24,331 nt of DNA, taken from contig JAEXZL010000071.1 of the NCBI GenBank assembly GCA_023451395.1, positions 1-24,331 on the forward strand, read 5' to 3'. The position numbers and the translations under genes were made by a program. The stretch's first letter is position 1; each line of letters opens with the position of its first letter. This document shows positions 13,399-21,148 of the stretch, in pieces. The stretch is from Bacillota bacterium (GTDB lineage Bacteria > Bacillota > Clostridia > Clostridiales > Clostridiaceae). The notes under the pieces are model-generated. The model was not told the origin of the DNA, searched no databases, and saw nothing but the letters and a program-made list of their open reading frames with translations.

Positions 13399-13977
13399 AT
13401 GGAAACGGTACTTATTATCTCAAACTCTGAAAAGAGTTCTAAAATGCTAAAGGATCTGATACTTTCTAAGTATTCATTCAATATAAATATTGCTCATAGT
13501 GCAGAGGAAGCCAAATTAAAAATATTGAAGGAGAGTTATGAGCTTATTATAATTAATACCCCATTAAGAGATGACCAAGATAATAATCTCCCCTTCTTTT
13601 TTTCTAAATCTACCATTGCGGGTATAATGGTTATTCTTAAATCAAATGCTTCTAAAGCACTAGCTGATAAGCTTCAGGAGGAAGGCATAATTACTCTCAG
13701 CAATCCAATTAACCCATCCTTATTCTTTCAAGGGATGGAAGCGGGTTTTACCCTTTATAAACGAATGGTGAAGCTTAAGAAAGAGAATATTAGAATGCAA
13801 AAAAAGCTTCAAGAGCTTCAGATTGTTTTTAGAGCAAAATGCACCTTGATACAGCACTTTAATTTTTCTGAGGAGGAAGCTCATCGCTTCTTGGAAAAAA
13901 GAGCCATGGACACCAGAGAAAGTCTAAAAGAAACAGCGGAATATATAATTGCCTTATATAGTAATGGAAACGGCTAA
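13399..13977 (+). CDS. ANTAR-domain response-regulator-like antiterminator
   Basis: 192 aa from ATG 13399 (SD AGGAGA, 7 bases upstream; the TTG two codons earlier sits too close to the SD). The N-terminal part (about 1-115) looks like a degenerate receiver domain: VLIISNSEKSSKMLKDLI, then AHSAEEAKLKILKESYELIIINTPLRDD. The acidic pocket near residue 5-8 is not typical (SNSEK instead of a DD pair). A coiled linker (MVKLKKENIRMQKKLQELQ) leads to the C-terminal three-helix ANTAR RNA-binding domain: VFRAKCTLIQHFNFSEEEAHRFLEKRAMDTRESLKETAEYII. ANTAR proteins bind paired RNA hairpins and prevent terminator formation. It is an orphan: no histidine kinase, nitrogen or ethanolamine gene lies next to it. 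It ends at a long hairpin. Confidence 0.85.
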   Translation: METVLIISNSEKSSKMLKDLILSKYSFNINIAHSAEEAKLKILKESYELIIINTPLRDDQDNNLPFFFSKSTIAGIMVILKSNASKALADKLQEEGIITLSNPINPSLFFQGMEAGFTLYKRMVKLKKENIRMQKKLQELQIVFRAKCTLIQHFNFSEEEAHRFLEKRAMDTRESLKETAEYIIALYSNGNG

Positions 13978-13995
13978 TACACCTCTTATCTAGAG

Positions 13996-14046
13996 AATAC
14001 CCCCATAAAGCATAGAAACAAAAAATTCTTGCTTTATGGGGGTATT
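13996..14046. terminator. Hairpin between convergent ANTAR and Nudix-like genes
   Basis: AATACCCCCATAAAGCA (13996-14012) and its exact inverse (14030-14046) form a 17-bp stem. An inner AGAA/TTCT pair extends it. Neither strand has a strong T-run, but the position between convergent stops fits a terminator. Confidence 0.6.
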
Positions 14047-14072
14047 TATGGCTATTCTAAGCCTCTAGCTGA

Positions 14073-14450
14073 TTATTTAAAGAAGTCCTCTAAGATTCTT
14101 TTACATTCTTCTTCCAGGTTATACTTTAATATATCCTTTTTTCCAATCCAAGCTGCATTATTTATTGTCTTGTGAGTAACTATATTTTGCTTTATCATTC
14201 CGGAATAAACTAAAAATTCATCTTCATTGCCTTCTGAAATAGGGTAGCTTCCAATCTCCTTTAATTCAAAGACTGTACAATCCAAGTCCTTTTCCACTGC
14301 CTTAGTAATACATTTCTCAGGAGTTTCTTTACCCTTTATTTCCTTTCCTACTAATGCCCATTCTCCAGTAGCCTTCTTACCTCTTTGGATAACAAGAACA
14401 TTTTTGTAGGTATCATAGATAATTATAACCGTTCCAATAATATTCCCCAT
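14073..14450 (-). CDS. Nudix-fold protein with degenerate Nudix box
   Basis: 125 aa from the ATG at 14450, which has GGAGG 5 bases upstream. Two earlier in-frame ATGs (14477 and 14462) have poorer SDs. The fold looks Nudix-like: NIIGTVIIIYDTYKNVLVIQRGKK and GEWALVGKEI in the place of the usual GxWxxPGG strand. The box GKEIKGKETPEKCITKAVEKDLDC has lost most of the canonical GX5EX7REUXEEXGU: REUXEE reads KAVEKD and the second Gly is absent. Metal-dependent pyrophosphohydrolysis is therefore doubtful. It may be a binding or regulatory protein. It diverges from the acyl-ligase operon across about 259 bases, convergent with the ANTAR gene on the other side. Confidence 0.7.
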   Translation of the reverse strand: MGNIIGTVIIIYDTYKNVLVIQRGKKATGEWALVGKEIKGKETPEKCITKAVEKDLDCTVFELKEIGSYPISEGNEDEFLVYSGMIKQNIVTHKTINNAAWIGKKDILKYNLEEECKRILEDFFK

Positions 14451-14512
14451 ATCTTCCTCCATGCTGTGTAAAATCATAATTTCTACCTTAATTCTATCAT
14501 AAAAGCAATATA

Positions 14513-14527
14513 AATAAAGGCTTTATT
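14513..14527. promoter_or_regulatory. Palindrome between the divergent Nudix-like and ligase genes
   Basis: AATAAAG-G-CTTTATT is a perfect 7-bp dyad about one base, in the divergent promoter region. It is a candidate operator, but short AT-rich dyads also occur by chance. Confidence 0.25.
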
Positions 14528-14647
14528 CATTAAAGAAGGATGTAAAATAAATTCTTTAACATTACAATCCAGGCTAATCTTTTTTTATTATTGATGGGTC
14601 CTTATCCGTATTGTTCTTTATATTTTCTCTAAACATTTCATACACTT

Positions 14648-14675
14648 TTGTTCTATTTTTCTCAGATAATAATAT
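14648..14675 (+). promoter_or_regulatory. Promoter candidate of the acyl-carrier operon
   Basis: TTGTTC (14648-14653), 16-base spacer, TAATAT (14670-14675), with the start about 30 bases before the ligase's TTG codon. Confidence 0.45.
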
Positions 14676-14709
14676 ATTAAAATATCCTAATATGGAAAGG
14701 AGGATACTT

Positions 14710-16413
14710 TTGAAAAGAAATTTATATCACGCTGAAAAGATAAGAGATATAAGAACACTTGTGAGGAGAGCTGCAGATCTATATGACCAGAGAATTGCCT
14801 ATAAAGAGATAGGTTCTGATAAAGAAATAGTAGAATACAGCTTTTCAAGATTGGAGGAGGATATGGATGCTCTAGGCACAGCGCTTCTCCACAAAGGGTT
14901 TGAAGGAAAACATATTGCTATTTTAAGTGAAAACTCCTATGCATGGGTACTTAGCTATCTAGCGGTTATAAATGGGGTAGGTGTAGTAATACCTATGGAT
15001 AAGGAGCTGACAGATGAGGATATTATAACTTTATTAAAAAAGAGTGATGCAGATGCACTTATCTGCTCCGAAACCTTTTATCCATCACTAGAAAATATTC
15101 TAGCTAATTGTCCAAAGCTTGAAAGCTGCATTATCATATCTTCTCTCCCTAAGGAGAAATATATCACATTAAACGAGCTTATTGATCTTGGAAAAAAACT
15201 TTTAGAAGAAGGTGTAAGGGATTATTTAGGTGCTCCAATTCCAGTGGAGAATATGTCAGAAATTATTTTCACCTCTGGAACCACCGGCGCTAACAAGGGA
15301 GTAATGCTAAGCCAGAAAAATATAATGTCTGTGGTTTATGGGGCCTTCCACCTCATCAAGCCTGGAAAGGTAAGTATTTCAGTACTACCTCTTAACCATT
15401 CCTACGAATGCTCCTGCCACATTCTTGGAGGAATATATTGGGGACTTACCGTTTGTTTTAATGACAGCCTTAAAAATTTAACAAAAAATCTTAAAAGATT
15501 TTGTCCAGACTTTACCATAATGGTTCCTTTATTTTTAGAATCCATAGATAAGCTCATATGGAAGACATCAAAAGAGGTAGGCTTAGTTGGCCATCTTAAA
15601 TATGGAATTAAATTCAGCAATCTAATAAGAAAGCTTCATATCGATCAGAGAAGGAGATTTTTTAAGCCTATTTTAGAGTCCTTTGGTGGAAATTTGGAAC
15701 AGGTGGTCTGTGGAGGTGCTCCCTTAAGAAATGAGACCATTACAGCCTTTGATAACTTAGGAATAAATGTGGTTAATGGTTATGGCATATCTGAATGTGC
15801 CCCTTTAGTAGCTGCAAACTGCACCGCATGGAAGAGGCTTGGCTCTGTAGGTTATATAGTACCTATCTGTCAAGTTAGAATAATGAACAAAGATCGAAAT
15901 GGCAGCGGAGAAATACAAGTTAAGGGAGATAATGTTATGCTTGGCTATTATAAGGATGAAGCTGCAACTAAGTCTACCTTCACAGAGGATGGATGGTTCA
16001 TAACAGGAGATCTTGGCTACCTGGATAAGGATAACTTTCTTTATTTAACTGGCAGGGATAAAAATCTTATAATACTTCCCAATGGAAAAAACGTGCATCC
16101 AGAGGAGCTAGAGGAGACAATTACCTCCAGTATTCCCTATGTTAAAGAAGTTGTTGTTACTTCCTCTATAGGTAATAAACTAGATGAATCCTCAATCCAT
16201 GCCTATATATATTTTGATCCTTCCAGCGTTCAGGAAAGTGGTTATGAAAACCTTCGCTCTCAGATAAAAGCAGATATTAAAAAAATCAACAGAAGGCTAG
16301 CGGTATATAAAAGAATCAGCAGCATCTTTATAAGTGAAAAGGAATTTGAAAAGACAACTACAAAGAAGATAAAAAGACAAGCCTTAAGAGAGGAGGATTT
16401 TATCAGTGCTTAG
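14710..16413 (+). CDS. Acyl-AMP ligase (AMP-binding, acyl-CoA/acyl-ACP synthetase type)
   Basis: 567 aa from TTG 14710, which has AAAGGAGG 6 bases upstream. The open frame reaches back to 14611, but no earlier start has an SD. It is an adenylate-forming enzyme that activates a carboxylic acid with ATP. Core motifs are IIFTSGTTGANKGVMLSQ (P-loop), NGYGISECAP (A5), and WFITGDLGYLDKDNFLYLTGRDKN (A7/A8 hinge). The C-terminal catalytic Lys region is TTTKKIKRQ. The overall pattern resembles long-chain fatty-acid ligases more than amino-acid A domains. The gene ends 8 bases inside the ACP gene. Loading of the adjacent ACP rather than CoA is therefore a good inference, but unproven. It is first in an operon running to 22519. 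Confidence 0.9.
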   Translation: MKRNLYHAEKIRDIRTLVRRAADLYDQRIAYKEIGSDKEIVEYSFSRLEEDMDALGTALLHKGFEGKHIAILSENSYAWVLSYLAVINGVGVVIPMDKELTDEDIITLLKKSDADALICSETFYPSLENILANCPKLESCIIISSLPKEKYITLNELIDLGKKLLEEGVRDYLGAPIPVENMSEIIFTSGTTGANKGVMLSQKNIMSVVYGAFHLIKPGKVSISVLPLNHSYECSCHILGGIYWGLTVCFNDSLKNLTKNLKRFCPDFTIMVPLFLESIDKLIWKTSKEVGLVGHLKYGIKFSNLIRKLHIDQRRRFFKPILESFGGNLEQVVCGGAPLRNETITAFDNLGINVVNGYGISECAPLVAANCTAWKRLGSVGYIVPICQVRIMNKDRNGSGEIQVKGDNVMLGYYKDEAATKSTFTEDGWFITGDLGYLDKDNFLYLTGRDKNLIILPNGKNVHPEELEETITSSIPYVKEVVVTSSIGNKLDESSIHAYIYFDPSSVQESGYENLRSQIKADIKKINRRLAVYKRISSIFISEKEFEKTTTKKIKRQALREEDFISA

Positions 16414-16633
16414 TATGATAAGAAAAATAATAGTAGAATTTGTAGACATAGAGGAAGATAAAATTACCGAGGAAACAAATTTTTTACAGGACTTAAATAT
16501 AAATTCCTATGATTTTGCTAATATAATTGGAAAAATGGAGGAAAACTTAGGTATTGAAATTCCGGACCGGGACCTAAGACAGTTAGAAACTGTTGGAGAA
16601 ATAAAGGAATATCTTCTAAAAAAGTTGCAGTAA
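16406..16633 (+). CDS. Acyl carrier protein
   Basis: 75 aa from GTG 16406. AGGAGG lies 10 bases upstream; ATG at 16415 is the alternative. It is a four-helix carrier domain: ETNFLQDLNINSYDFANIIGK holds the 4'-phosphopantetheine attachment Ser34 (NSY in place of the usual DSL), and MEENLGIEIPDRDLRQLETVGEIKEYL is helices II-IV. The unusual NSYDF context suggests a specialised carrier, not the fatty-acid AcpP. The gene overlaps the ligase stop by 8 bases. Its last codons contain an A-AAA-AAG heptamer (16618-16624), where a -1 shift enters the PPTase frame. Normal termination gives the free carrier ending KKLQ. Confidence 0.92.
   Translation: MLSMIRKIIVEFVDIEEDKITEETNFLQDLNINSYDFANIIGKMEENLGIEIPDRDLRQLETVGEIKEYLLKKLQ
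16603..16624 (+). other. Predicted programmed -1 frameshift site (A-AAA-AAG)
   Basis: The heptamer A AAA AAG (16618-16624) is in the correct zero-frame phase (CTA AAA AAG TTG CAG TAA). An SD-like AAAGGA (16603-16608) lies 9 bases upstream. Slippage by -1 continues GTT GCA GTA ATA and so on in the PPTase frame. The same heptamer and upstream SD are used in E. coli dnaX. No convincing stem-loop is seen 5-9 bases downstream. Confidence 0.6.
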
Positions 16634-17193
16634 TATATGTAGGTTATCTAGATCAAGAACAAGGTTTTAGAGGACAGGATCAAAGAGCCTATGCCTACTC
16701 CCTTCTTTCTTCCCTACTATTAGCTGAAGCTTCAATAGATCTTTGTAATGAGACCTTAATAAAGAACAAATGGGGCAAACCTCTTTTAAAAAACCACCCA
16801 CATCTTCATTTCAATATAAGCCACTGCCCCAGTGCTGTAGCCTGCTGCATTTCTCCTTTGCCAATAGGTATAGACATTGAAGAGGCCAGAAAATTCTCTC
16901 CCTATGCCTTAAGACATTGCTTCAACTCTGCTGAAATACAATCAATTTTAAAATCATCTGATAAGAATAAAGAGTTTTTTAGACATTGGACCTTAAAGGA
17001 AAGCTATATTAAAGCTCTGGGGATGGGCATGTCCTACCCCATGAAGTCTATTTCCTTTCAAATAGAAAATGATAGGATAAAAGCCAATAATAAAGGTAGA
17101 TTTTTGCTCTTAGAAGATAAGAGAAATTATTTGACTTCATGCTGCTATGGAGTCGGAAAGGTAATAAATAATGGAAAAATTTATTCAATTTAA
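16624..17193 (+). CDS. Sfp-type 4'-phosphopantetheinyl transferase (frame without conventional start)
   Basis: The frame is open from 16558 to 17193 and encodes 189 residues after the predicted shift point. It converts apo-ACP to holo-ACP using CoA. Conserved parts are VAVIYVGYL (first strand), AYAYSLLSSLLLAE, NKWGKPLL, HFNISHCPSAVACC, LPIGIDIE (Mg-binding Asp/Glu), and FFRHWTLKESYIKALGMG (W-x2-KES-x2-KA). No ATG, GTG or TTG codon occurs in this frame before TTG 16858. That TTG would remove the whole first half of the domain, including NISH. Production as a fusion with ACP (73 + 189 = 262 aa) through the -1 shift is the best explanation. ATA initiation or an assembly indel are alternatives. 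Its end overlaps the ABC ATPase gene by 23 bases. Confidence 0.8.
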   Translation, partial: VAVIYVGYLDQEQGFRGQDQRAYAYSLLSSLLLAEASIDLCNETLIKNKWGKPLLKNHPHLHFNISHCPSAVACCISPLPIGIDIEEARKFSPYALRHCFNSAEIQSILKSSDKNKEFFRHWTLKESYIKALGMGMSYPMKSISFQIENDRIKANNKGRFLLLEDKRNYLTSCCYGVGKVINNGKIYSI

Positions 17194-17875
17194 TAAAGTA
17201 AAGAAGATTTATCAGATGGGAGAGGTAGAAATAGAAGCTCTGGCAGGTGTGGATTTTTCTATTTCAAAAGGAGAATTTGTTATTATAGCTGGTGCCAGCG
17301 GAGCGGGTAAAAGCACCATATTAAATATTTTAGGAGGAATGGACACACCAACCTCCGGCAAAATAATCGTTGATGGAGAAACTATAAGCTCCTATAAGCA
17401 AAAGGATTTAATAACCTATCGCCGCTATGATGTAGGCTTTGTTTTTCAATTTTATAATCTTGTACAAAACCTTACAGCTATGGAAAATGTTGAGCTAGCA
17501 TGCCAGGTTAGTGAAAATCCTCTAAATATTCAGCAGGTTATAGAGGACGTGGGTCTTAGCTCAAGAAAAAACAATTTTCCCTCACAGCTATCTGGTGGTG
17601 AACAGCAAAGGGTTGCTATAGCTAGAGCCCTAGCAAAAAACCCTAAACTTCTCCTTTGTGATGAACCCACAGGAGCCTTGGATTATGAAACAAGTAAATC
17701 CATATTAAAGCTTTTACAGGATACCTGTAGAAGAACTGGCATGACTATAGTTATAATAACTCACAACCTTGCCCTTACAGACATTGGTAATAGGGTAATA
17801 AGGGTAAAGAGTGGGAGGATAGACTCTGTGGCCATAAATGAGAATCCTATGGATGTGGAAAAGGTAGGCTGGTAA
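17171..17875 (+). CDS. ABC transporter ATP-binding protein (MacB/LolD type)
   Basis: 234 aa, ATG start inside the PPTase 3' end (23-base overlap), with AAAGG as a modest SD, so translation is probably coupled. It is the peripheral ATPase of a type VII ABC system. It has Walker A GASGAGKST (41-49), the Q-loop FVFQFYNLVQNLTAMENVE, signature LSGGEQQRVAIARALA, Walker B LLLCDEPTGALD and switch His in IIITHN. The QFYNL...LTAMENV stretch and EPTGALD are typical of the MacB/LolD/SalX group. Its partner is the FtsX-like permease starting one base after its stop. These ATPases drive mechanical movement of the partner for export, extrusion or signalling, not import. Confidence 0.96.
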   Translation: MEKFIQFNKVKKIYQMGEVEIEALAGVDFSISKGEFVIIAGASGAGKSTILNILGGMDTPTSGKIIVDGETISSYKQKDLITYRRYDVGFVFQFYNLVQNLTAMENVELACQVSENPLNIQQVIEDVGLSSRKNNFPSQLSGGEQQRVAIARALAKNPKLLLCDEPTGALDYETSKSILKLLQDTCRRTGMTIVIITHNLALTDIGNRVIRVKSGRIDSVAINENPMDVEKVGW

Positions 17876-17876
17876 T

Positions 17877-20800
17877 ATGCTAAGAATATTATTTAAGGAT
17901 TTTAGAAGAGAAATAAGAGAATCCTTAGGACGTTTCCTTTCCATCTTTACCATAGTTCTAATTGGTGTATCCTTCTTCTCTGGTGTTAAGGCTGCAGCAC
18001 CGGATATGAGGCACACGGCAGATAAGTATTATGATGACTATAATATGATGGATATTAATATTATGTCCACCTTAGGTCTATCAGAGGAGGATATTGTAGA
18101 AATATCAAAAATAGATAATGTTTCAAAGGTCCAACCGGGATACTTTGTTGATACTGTAAGTATAATAGGTGCCACAGAATATGTATTCAGACTTCATAGT
18201 CTTCCTAATGAAGTTATTAAAAATCATGATGCAGAATATTTAAATAAAGTTAAGCTTGTGGAAGGCCGCTTTCCTGAAAAATCCGGAGAATGCCTTTTAG
18301 AGGAATCTAGAGCAATAGACTTAGGAGTAAAAATAGGCGATAAGCTAAAGCTTAGCTCAGGAAAAGATGTCCCTATAACTGAGGAGGCTCTAGATATTGA
18401 CACCTTTACCATTGTCGGTAAGGTTGTCTCGCCATATTATATATCTTATGAAAAGGGCTCATCAGATATCGGCACAGGGAAGGTAAGCTTTTTCCTAATG
18501 ATACCAAAGGAAGATTTTAAATATCCTGTTTATACTGAGGCTTTAGTTACAGTAAAGGATGCAAAACCCTTAAATTCCTATAGTAAGGAATATGATAAAA
18601 AAGTAGACAAGGTTCTTTCTTCCTTAGAGAATCTTGGGGTTGATAGAAGCACACTGCGCCTTTCAGATATAAAGGCTGAGGCTATGAAAAAGCTTCAGGA
18701 GGCAAAGGATCAGTACAATGAGCAGAAAAGACTTTATGATGAAGAGATACAAAAGGCAGAATCTGATTTAAATGATGCTTACGGCAAGCTTGTTGAAGGA
18801 GAAGCCACCCTTAAAGAAGAGAAGGAAAACTATAATGCAAATCATGCTGCTGCTGTGAAGGCCATAGCTGAGGCAGAAAAAGATCTGGCAGAAGGTGAAG
18901 CCGCCTATGCCCAAGGACTTAAGGAATATAATGACAGTATGGCTGAGTTCGGAGAGGACTTAGAGAATTTAAATAATATCATCGGAGGTATTAATGGAAG
19001 AATGGCTGAAGCAAAGGCTCAGATAGCAAGGTTGGAGCTAGAACTTCAGGACCCCAATTTAACAGAAGAGGAACGAGCAGAAAAAGAACAACTCTTAGCC
19101 AGCTATAAATCCCTAGTAGGCTTATTAGAGGATGAATTAGACTCTGCAAATAATTTAAACGACTATGCTCAAGGTCAGCCTGCTAAAGCAAAACAGCAGC
19201 TAGATGCTGCAAGAAAAACTCTAGATGAGGGCCACAGAGAGCTAGCCAAAGCAAAACGTGATTTAGCTGCGGGAGAAAAGGAAGCCAACTCTAAATTTAG
19301 TGCTGCAGAAAAAGAGCTAAAGGATGGCTGGGAGGAATATTATGCTGGCAAAGAAACCTTTGAGCAGAAGAAGCTGGAGGGAGCTATAAAGCTAGAAGAG
19401 GCCCGAGATAAAATAATCCGTGGAGAGAATGAAATTGAAAGGCTATCTAAACCTCAATGGTATGTCTTAGATAGAAGCTCAAATTATGGATTTATGGATT
19501 ATAAGCTTACAGCAGAAAGAATTAATTCTATAGCTAATGTATTTCCTGTATTCTTCTTTTTGGTGGCTGCTTTAGTATGCTTAACTACTATGACCAGAAT
19601 GGTGGATGAACAGCGTGGAATCATAGGAACCTACAAAGCCTTAGGCTACAATAATAATCTTATAGCCCTAAAGTATGTTATGTATGCTGCTATAGCTAGT
19701 ATTTTAGGAGGAGTCTTAGGGATAATTCTAGGTATAAACACCTTCCCAAAGGTAATATTCTCTTCCTACTCTATGATGTATACATTACCTAAGCTAGAGC
19801 ATATTAGTCAGCCTCTCCTTATGACATTAAGTATCCTTATGGGAGTTATAGTAACTACCTCTGCTTCCCTAGGAGCCTGTTATAAAGAGCTCAGAGAGCT
19901 TCCCTCACTGCTTTTAAGGCCTAAATCTCCTAAGGCAGGAAAGGCTATATTTTTAGAAAAATTCTCCTCCTTATGGAAAAGGCTTTCCTTTTCACATAAG
20001 GTTACAGCAAGAAATCTCTTTAGATACAAAAAACGTTTCTTTATGACAGTTATAGGTATTGCAGGCTGTGCAGCCCTACTTCTGGCAGGCTTTGGTCTAA
20101 ATAATTCCATAAGCCAAGTAGTGAAGAAACAGTACAAGGAGATTTTCAATTATGACTTGGATGTCAGGTTCAAAGCGGAGTCCACTGTGGAGGATAAGGA
20201 AAGAATTATCTCTAGTCTTGAGAAGAATAAAAGATTTAAATCCCTTCTTGAGGTTACTGATATTAACGCCACCTTAAAGTCAAAGGGAGAGGACTTGCCT
20301 GTTTCCCTGATAATCCCTAAGAATGATGAGGAATTTATCGATTATATCACATTAAGAAGCCGTACCAGTCAAAGGTATTTCTCTATTCCTAAGAAAGGTA
20401 TTGTCATATCTGAAAAGCTTTCTAAGGAGCTTGGAGTTACTGTGGGTGCATCTATTGAGATGGATACCGGAGATGGCTTTAGAAAAAAGGTTGAAGTAGC
20501 TGCAATTACTGAAAACTATGTTTTTCATTATGCCTATATGTCACAGGATTATTATAAGGAAATCTTCCGCTTAGCTAAACCTATTAACAGTGTAATTGTT
20601 AAACTCAAAGAAACCTCTGAAGATATAGAACGAGAGCTTAGCCAAAGCCTTATAAAGGACAAGGGAGTAGCCTCTGTAACCTTTTATTCTGCTGTTGCTT
20701 CAGAATTTGGGGATAAGATCAGCAGCCTTAATAATATAGTTTATGTAATTATAATATCTGCAGGACTCCTAGCTTTTGTAGTACTTTACAATCTCACAAA

Positions 20801-21128
20801 TATTAATATTGGCGAGAGAATAAGAGAAATAGCTACTATTAAAGTTCTTGGCTTTTATAACTCTGAGGTTACCTCCTATGTTTATAGAGAAAATATCATT
20901 CTATCCCTTATAGGAGCAGCCTTGGGACTTTTCTTAGGAATATTTCTTCATAGATATATAATGGTATCCATAGAACAGGATGGTATTATGTTCGGTAACC
21001 TTATAAAGCCAATAAGCTTTTTATATTCCTTTTTAATAACCCTTGCCTTTTCTATACTAGTGAATATTGCTATGTACAGAAGACTTACTAATATACCCAT
21101 GGTGGAGTCACTTAAGTCAGTAGAATAA
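17877..21128 (+). CDS. Large FtsX-type ABC transporter permease with coiled-coil domain
   Basis: 1083 aa, ATG one base after the ATPase stop. The topology fits a duplicated MacB/FtsX permease. TM1 is at about 20-42 (FLSIFTIVLIGVSFFSGV), followed by a long extracytoplasmic part. This holds a MacB-like periplasmic region (about 45-255) and then a Glu/Lys/Ala-rich coiled coil from about 265 to 535. The first FtsX domain comes next, with three TM segments (about 555-690: VFPVFFFLVAALVCLTTMTRM and onward). Then come TM5 (about 718-740) and a second extracytoplasmic domain (about 745-945). The last FtsX domain is at about 955-1075 and includes REIATIKVLGFYNSEV. It should work with the preceding ATPase to export the operon's product or act on the envelope. 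Substrate unknown. Confidence 0.93.
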   Translation: MLRILFKDFRREIRESLGRFLSIFTIVLIGVSFFSGVKAAAPDMRHTADKYYDDYNMMDINIMSTLGLSEEDIVEISKIDNVSKVQPGYFVDTVSIIGATEYVFRLHSLPNEVIKNHDAEYLNKVKLVEGRFPEKSGECLLEESRAIDLGVKIGDKLKLSSGKDVPITEEALDIDTFTIVGKVVSPYYISYEKGSSDIGTGKVSFFLMIPKEDFKYPVYTEALVTVKDAKPLNSYSKEYDKKVDKVLSSLENLGVDRSTLRLSDIKAEAMKKLQEAKDQYNEQKRLYDEEIQKAESDLNDAYGKLVEGEATLKEEKENYNANHAAAVKAIAEAEKDLAEGEAAYAQGLKEYNDSMAEFGEDLENLNNIIGGINGRMAEAKAQIARLELELQDPNLTEEERAEKEQLLASYKSLVGLLEDELDSANNLNDYAQGQPAKAKQQLDAARKTLDEGHRELAKAKRDLAAGEKEANSKFSAAEKELKDGWEEYYAGKETFEQKKLEGAIKLEEARDKIIRGENEIERLSKPQWYVLDRSSNYGFMDYKLTAERINSIANVFPVFFFLVAALVCLTTMTRMVDEQRGIIGTYKALGYNNNLIALKYVMYAAIASILGGVLGIILGINTFPKVIFSSYSMMYTLPKLEHISQPLLMTLSILMGVIVTTSASLGACYKELRELPSLLLRPKSPKAGKAIFLEKFSSLWKRLSFSHKVTARNLFRYKKRFFMTVIGIAGCAALLLAGFGLNNSISQVVKKQYKEIFNYDLDVRFKAESTVEDKERIISSLEKNKRFKSLLEVTDINATLKSKGEDLPVSLIIPKNDEEFIDYITLRSRTSQRYFSIPKKGIVISEKLSKELGVTVGASIEMDTGDGFRKKVEVAAITENYVFHYAYMSQDYYKEIFRLAKPINSVIVKLKETSEDIERELSQSLIKDKGVASVTFYSAVASEFGDKISSLNNIVYVIIISAGLLAFVVLYNLTNINIGERIREIATIKVLGFYNSEVTSYVYRENIILSLIGAALGLFLGIFLHRYIMVSIEQDGIMFGNLIKPISFLYSFLITLAFSILVNIAMYRRLTNIPMVESLKSVE

Positions 21129-21148
21129 AATAAAGGAGAGAAAGCTAG

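Noticed and set aside
14611..14709. N-terminal extension of the acyl ligase
   Set aside because: It is hydrophobic, has no SD and covers the promoter candidate. AAAGGAGG fits TTG 14710.
16639..16698. Stimulatory stem for the frameshift: GTAGG (16639-16643) with CCTAC (16694-16698) and GATC/GATC inside
   Set aside because: It starts 14 bases after the heptamer, is short and encloses a large loop. It is too weak to claim.
16858..17193. PPTase starting at TTG 16858 (111 aa)
   Set aside because: It would lack the first half of the domain, including WGKP and NISH, and has no SD. The upstream in-frame sequence is clearly PPTase.
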